Positions 61,494 to 64,000 of a stretch of DNA of 64,000 nucleotides are shown in pieces. Each line of letters starts with the position of its first letter. The stretch's first letter is position 1. The DNA is taken from positions 1 to 64,000 of the forward strand of contig CAVOXT010000001.1 of the NCBI GenBank assembly GCA_963700495.1. Direction: 5' to 3'. Under the pieces are notes generated by a model that was not told the origin of the DNA, did not search any database, and saw only the letters and a list, made by a program, of their open reading frames with translations. Source of the DNA: JACCTU01 sp963700495 (GTDB lineage Bacteria; Actinomycetota; Thermoleophilia; Gaiellales; Gaiellaceae). The position numbers and the translations under genes are program-made.

Positions 61494-61833
61494 ATGGGCG
61501 GCATGGAGTCTGTCGCGACGATCCCCGCCTCTTGCCCGCCGCTCCTTCAGGGTCCGCTCGAACCGCACGAAGCCGAACAGCTCGCCCGGGCGCTGAAGAC
61601 GATCGCCGACCCGGCGCGGCTACGGCTGCTCAGCCTGATCCAGGCCCAGCCGGACGGCGAGGCCTGCGTCTGCCACCTCACCGAACCGCTCGGTCTCGAC
61701 GCAGCCGACCGTCAGCCACCACCTCAAGGTGCTCCTCGACGCGGGCCTCGTCGAACGCGAACGCCGCGGCAGCTGGGCCTACTACCGAGTCGTGCCCGAA
61801 ACGCTCGGCGTGCTGCGCGACATCCTCGGCTGA
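61494..61833 (+). CDS. arsR: ArsR/SmtB family metalloregulator, one frameshift
   Basis: About 112 residues. MGGMESVATIPASCPPLLQG, then ALKTIADPARLRLLSLIQAQ and the metal-binding GEACVCHLTEPLG: C58 and C60 in CVC are the arsenite ligands of ArsR types. After a frame change near 61,704 the recognition helix reads SQPTVSHHLKVLLDAGLVER, followed by the wing GSWAYYRVVPETL. It should repress the divergent arsC-aquaporin genes and its own operon until arsenite binds. ATG 61494 and 61503 are both possible. Confidence 0.88.
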
Positions 61834-61850
61834 CGCAGCTCCGAGCAGCG

Positions 61851-63263
61851 ATGACCCGGCTGCTCATCGTCGGCGGCAGCGACGCCGGCATCAGCGCCGC
61901 GCTGCGCGCCCGCGAGCTCGACCCCGACGAGCGAGGTCGACGTGGTGGTCGCCGACGCCTACCCGAACTTCTCCATCTGCGGCATCCCCTACTACGTCTC
62001 CGGCGAGGTCCCCGACTGGCGCAACCTCGCCCACCGCACCATCGCCGACCTCGAAGCAACCGGGATGCGGCTGCGCCTCGACACCATCGCCCGCCGGATC
62101 GACGTCGACCGGACACGGCTGCTCGTCACCGACAGCGACGGCGCCGAGGAGGTGATCGGCTACGACGAGCTCGTGATCGGCACCGGCGCCGTCCCGGTCC
62201 GGCCACCGATCGACGGGCTCGCCGGGCCCGACCCGCTCGGCGCCGACGACGGCGTGCACCTGCTCCACTCGATGGGCGACACGTTCGCCCTCATGCGCAC
62301 GCTCGAGGAACGCTCACCGGCAGAGCGCGCTCATCGTCGGCGCCGGCTACATCGGCCTCGAGATGGCCGACGCGCTCACCACGCGGGGACTGTCCGTCAC
62401 CCAGATCGAACAGCTGCCCGAGGTGCTGCCGACCGTCGATCCCGAACTCGGCGCGCTCGTCCACGCGGAACTCGTCAGCCACGGCGTCGAGGTCCTCACC
62501 GGCACCACCGTCACACCATCAGCCGCACCGATCGCCGGAGCTGAAGCACGGTTGCGCGTCGACGCCGCTGACGCACAGCCGGTTCGACCGTCACGCGATC
62601 CGTCGACCTGGTCCTCGTCGTGGTCGGCGTACGACCGGACACCGAACTCGCCGCCGCAGCCGGCGCCGACGCTCGGCGCCAAAGGAGCGATCGCCGTCGA
62701 CCGGCAGATGCGCACGAACCTGCCCGACGTCTACGCCGCCGGCGACTGCGTCGTCACCCACCACCGGCTCCTCGGCGAGACCTACCTCCCGCTCGGCACC
62801 ACCGCCCACAAGCAGGGCCGCGTCGCCGGCGAGAACGCGCTCGGCGGCAGCACGCGAGTTCGCCGGCAGCCTCGGCACCCAGGTCGTCAAGATCTTCGAC
62901 CAGGTCGCCGCCCGCACCGGCCTGCGCGACCACGAAGCCGTCGCCGCCGGCTTCGACCCGCTCACCGTCGAGTCCGAGGCCGACGACCACAAGGCCTACT
63001 ACCCAGGAAGCCACCGCATCCGCATGCGCTTCACCGGCGACCGCACGACCGGCCGACTGCTCGGCGTCCAGCTGTTCGGACACCGCCACGCCGAGATCGC
63101 CAAACGAATCGACATCGCCGCCACCGCCATCTTCCACGACATGACCGTCGACGCCATCAGCGACCTCGACCTCTCCTACACGCCACCGCTCGGCAGCCCC
63201 TGGGACGCGATACAGGCCGGCGCCCAGGAATGGTCGCAACGCGGCTATGCCCCTGAGACGTGA
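61851..63263 (+). CDS. FAD-dependent pyridine nucleotide-disulfide oxidoreductase (CoA-disulfide reductase/Nox-like), frameshifted
   Basis: About 470 residues in alternating frames. MTRLLIVGGSDAGISAALRA is the FAD loop (GGSDAG). AYPNFSICGIPYYVSGEVPD has the single active-site Cys as in CoA-disulfide reductase and NADH oxidase (SxCGxPY). YDELVIGTGAVPVRPPIDGL is the ATG-like motif, ALIVGAGYIGLEMADALTTR binds NAD(P)H, and NLPDVYAAGDCVVTHHRLLG is the second FAD Asp. The C-terminal dimerisation domain includes GSLGTQVVKIFDQVAARTGL. Frames change near 61,935, 62,330, 62,600, 62,640 and 62,860. It follows arsR by 17 bases. Linkage suggests redox defence during arsenite stress, which is an inference. 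Confidence 0.85.
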   Translation: MTRLLIVGGSDAGISAALRARELDPDERGRRGGRRRLPELLHLRHPLLRLRRGPRLAQPRPPHHRRPRSNRDAAAPRHHRPPDRRRPDTAARHRQRRRRGGDRLRRARDRHRRRPGPATDRRARRARPARRRRRRAPAPLDGRHVRPHAHARGTLTGRARSSSAPATSASRWPTRSPRGDCPSPRSNSCPRCCRPSIPNSARSSTRNSSATASRSSPAPPSHHQPHRSPELKHGCASTPLTHSRFDRHAIRRPGPRRGRRTTGHRTRRRSRRRRSAPKERSPSTGRCARTCPTSTPPATASSPTTGSSARPTSRSAPPPTSRAASPARTRSAAAREFAGSLGTQVVKIFDQVAARTGLRDHEAVAAGFDPLTVESEADDHKAYYPGSHRIRMRFTGDRTTGRLLGVQLFGHRHAEIAKRIDIAATAIFHDMTVDAISDLDLSYTPPLGSPWDAIQAGAQEWSQRGYAPET

Positions 63264-63295
63264 AACCACATGTTTCGGATAGCGCCTATCGCGAG

Positions 63296-63368
63296 TGGGC
63301 GGTGCCGGGCTCGAACCAGCGACCTCCTGCTTGTAAGGCAGGCGCTCTCCCAGCTGAGCTAACCGCCC
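63296..63368 (-). tRNA. tRNA-Val (TAC)
   Basis: 73 bases on the minus strand. GGGCGGT pairs with ACCGCCC, the D-arm is AGCTCAGCTGGGAGAGC, the anticodon stem-loop is CTGCCTTACAAGCAG with anticodon TAC, and the T-arm is GCTGGTTCGAGCCCGGC. CCA is not encoded. Its 5' end overlaps the stop of the PIG-L-like gene by 10 bases. Confidence 0.95.
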
Positions 63369-64000
63369 CCGGCTACGGTAGCGGCCGCAACGCCACTCGG
63401 CGGAGGGAAGTCCCAGAACAGTTCGTAGGCGAGGCGGTCGCCGTTCAGGAACGGCGTGTAGAGCCGTTCGAGCTTCGGCATCTCGCCTGCGTAGCACCGG
63501 AGAGCCCGCTCCTTGCGGGCCCGCTGCTCTGCGGAGAGCGTCACCGCGAAAGGCACCCGACCGCCCGCCACCTTCGGCGAGAGCTCGAAGTCGGGCCTGA
63601 ACTGGCAGTACGGCTGATCCGCATACAGACGAGCGTCTCGGCGAATCTTCAGGCATGCCTTTCGAACCCGCTCGTGCTCGAGGCTGAAGTTCGCAACGCC
63701 GGCACCGGCCGGGACGTAGACGAGGTCGGCATCCCGAAGGTGGTCCCTGAGCAAAGACTTCGACACCCGTCCGCCCCCGTACTGCAGTTCGAGCAGGCCG
63801 AGGTTGACGCCCTGCCGACCCGCAGTGTCGAGCGCAGCCCGGTTCTCCTCAACTCGCTGAGCCACGCGCGTGGCGGAGTCGACCCCCGTATCCCGATCCC
63901 AATCAGTGATCACGCCGGGTCTTGGAGCCGCCGTGAAGACGGTGACAACCACCACCTCGCGTTCACCGTCGATGATGCTCCAGCACGACAGAACTGCGTC
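63359..64000 (-). CDS. PIG-L/LmbE family deacetylase-like protein, C-terminal part (5' end beyond window)
   Basis: About 213 residues visible. At the window edge the frame reads DAVLSCWSIIDGEREVVVVT, then VFTAAPRPGVITDWDRDTG, matching the LmbE N-terminal region (usually AHxDDxxLxxGG before this). RVAQRVEENRAALDTAGRQG and LLRDHLRDADLVYVPAGAGV follow in family order; the usual GHxDH is replaced by AGAGVANFSLEHERVRKACL. The zinc-binding start is outside the window. GTG 63955 is internal. The stop TAG lies inside the tRNA-Val gene, so the tRNA and mRNA must be processed apart. Probable de-N-acetylase of a sugar; the substrate is not known. Confidence 0.7.
   Translation of the reverse strand, partial: DAVLSCWSIIDGEREVVVVTVFTAAPRPGVITDWDRDTGVDSATRVAQRVEENRAALDTAGRQGVNLGLLELQYGGGRVSKSLLRDHLRDADLVYVPAGAGVANFSLEHERVRKACLKIRRDARLYADQPYCQFRPDFELSPKVAGGRVPFAVTLSAEQRARKERALRCYAGEMPKLERLYTPFLNGDRLAYELFWDFPPPSGVAAATVAGGG

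Overview
The window is two unrelated pieces of DNA joined at about position 7,430. Positions 1 to about 7,430 have moderate GC (roughly 55-60% by eye). They carry one leftward gene series resembling Chloroflexota (Anaerolineae-like): a sugar/nucleobase ABC permease tail, a molybdenum hydroxylase (xanthine dehydrogenase type), threonine synthase, an AI-2E family permease and a dolichol-phosphate-mannose-synthase-like glycosyltransferase. From about 7,430 to 64,000 GC is near 70%, with actinobacterial gene content and GTG/TTG starts. The protein families suggest Thermoleophilia (Gaiellales/Solirubrobacterales-like), as an inference. An ABC permease coming from the left and a class II glutamine amidotransferase coming from the right are both cut off at the join, so an assembly chimera is the simplest explanation. 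Both halves contain many single-base frameshifts in otherwise well conserved genes, as in an unpolished metagenomic assembly. I give whole-gene extents and say where frames change.

Layout of the high-GC part: 7.4-13.5 kb holds an amidotransferase fragment, a double cNMP-binding protein, FtsH, a CPA1 antiporter and NAD-dependent formate dehydrogenase. 13.6-18.4 kb holds a membrane protein, a tyrosine-recombinase remnant, a small HTH-like protein, a GFA-family protein, an MDR oxidoreductase and a secreted metalloprotease. 18.4-24.8 kb holds two very large, divergent ATPase regulators (SARP/BTAD type and LuxR/LAL type). 24.9-34.9 kb holds a methyltransferase, a lipid kinase facing a PAP2 phosphatase, several small conserved proteins, and a membrane-protein cluster in which a rhomboid protease sits between two LPG-synthase-like permeases.

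35.3-46.2 kb looks like a decayed integrative element. An intact tRNA-Asp at 46,155-46,228 has a 49-bp exact copy of its 3' half at 35,331-35,379, in the orientation expected of attL/attR, with short direct repeats just inside each end. The interval is rich in broken genes: a serine hydrolase, an amber-interrupted DUF4239 gene, a response-regulator/arylsulfatase fusion, a truncated DF-family protein, an IS481 transposase tail and a tRNA-Thr 3' half. No integrase is visible inside it.

46.2-64 kb is orderly chromosomal DNA. A SpeD-like protein is translationally coupled to a branched-chain polyamine synthase (BpsA). Then follow a MarP-like CvpA-protease, a SAM-riboswitch-controlled homocysteine methyltransferase/MTHFR fusion, a run of hairpins, an SDR facing an M55 D-aminopeptidase, a MOSC protein, a class V aminotransferase with an ECF sigma factor, valS, an arsenic-type cluster (aquaporin-arsC facing arsR and a flavin disulfide reductase), tRNA-Val and the end of a PIG-L deacetylase gene.

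Most noteworthy: the SpeD-like/BpsA pair with substituted SpeD catalytic residues, the putative tRNA-Asp island, the receiver-arylsulfatase fusion, the Cys-to-His change at a zinc ligand of the homocysteine methyltransferase, and the chimeric join.
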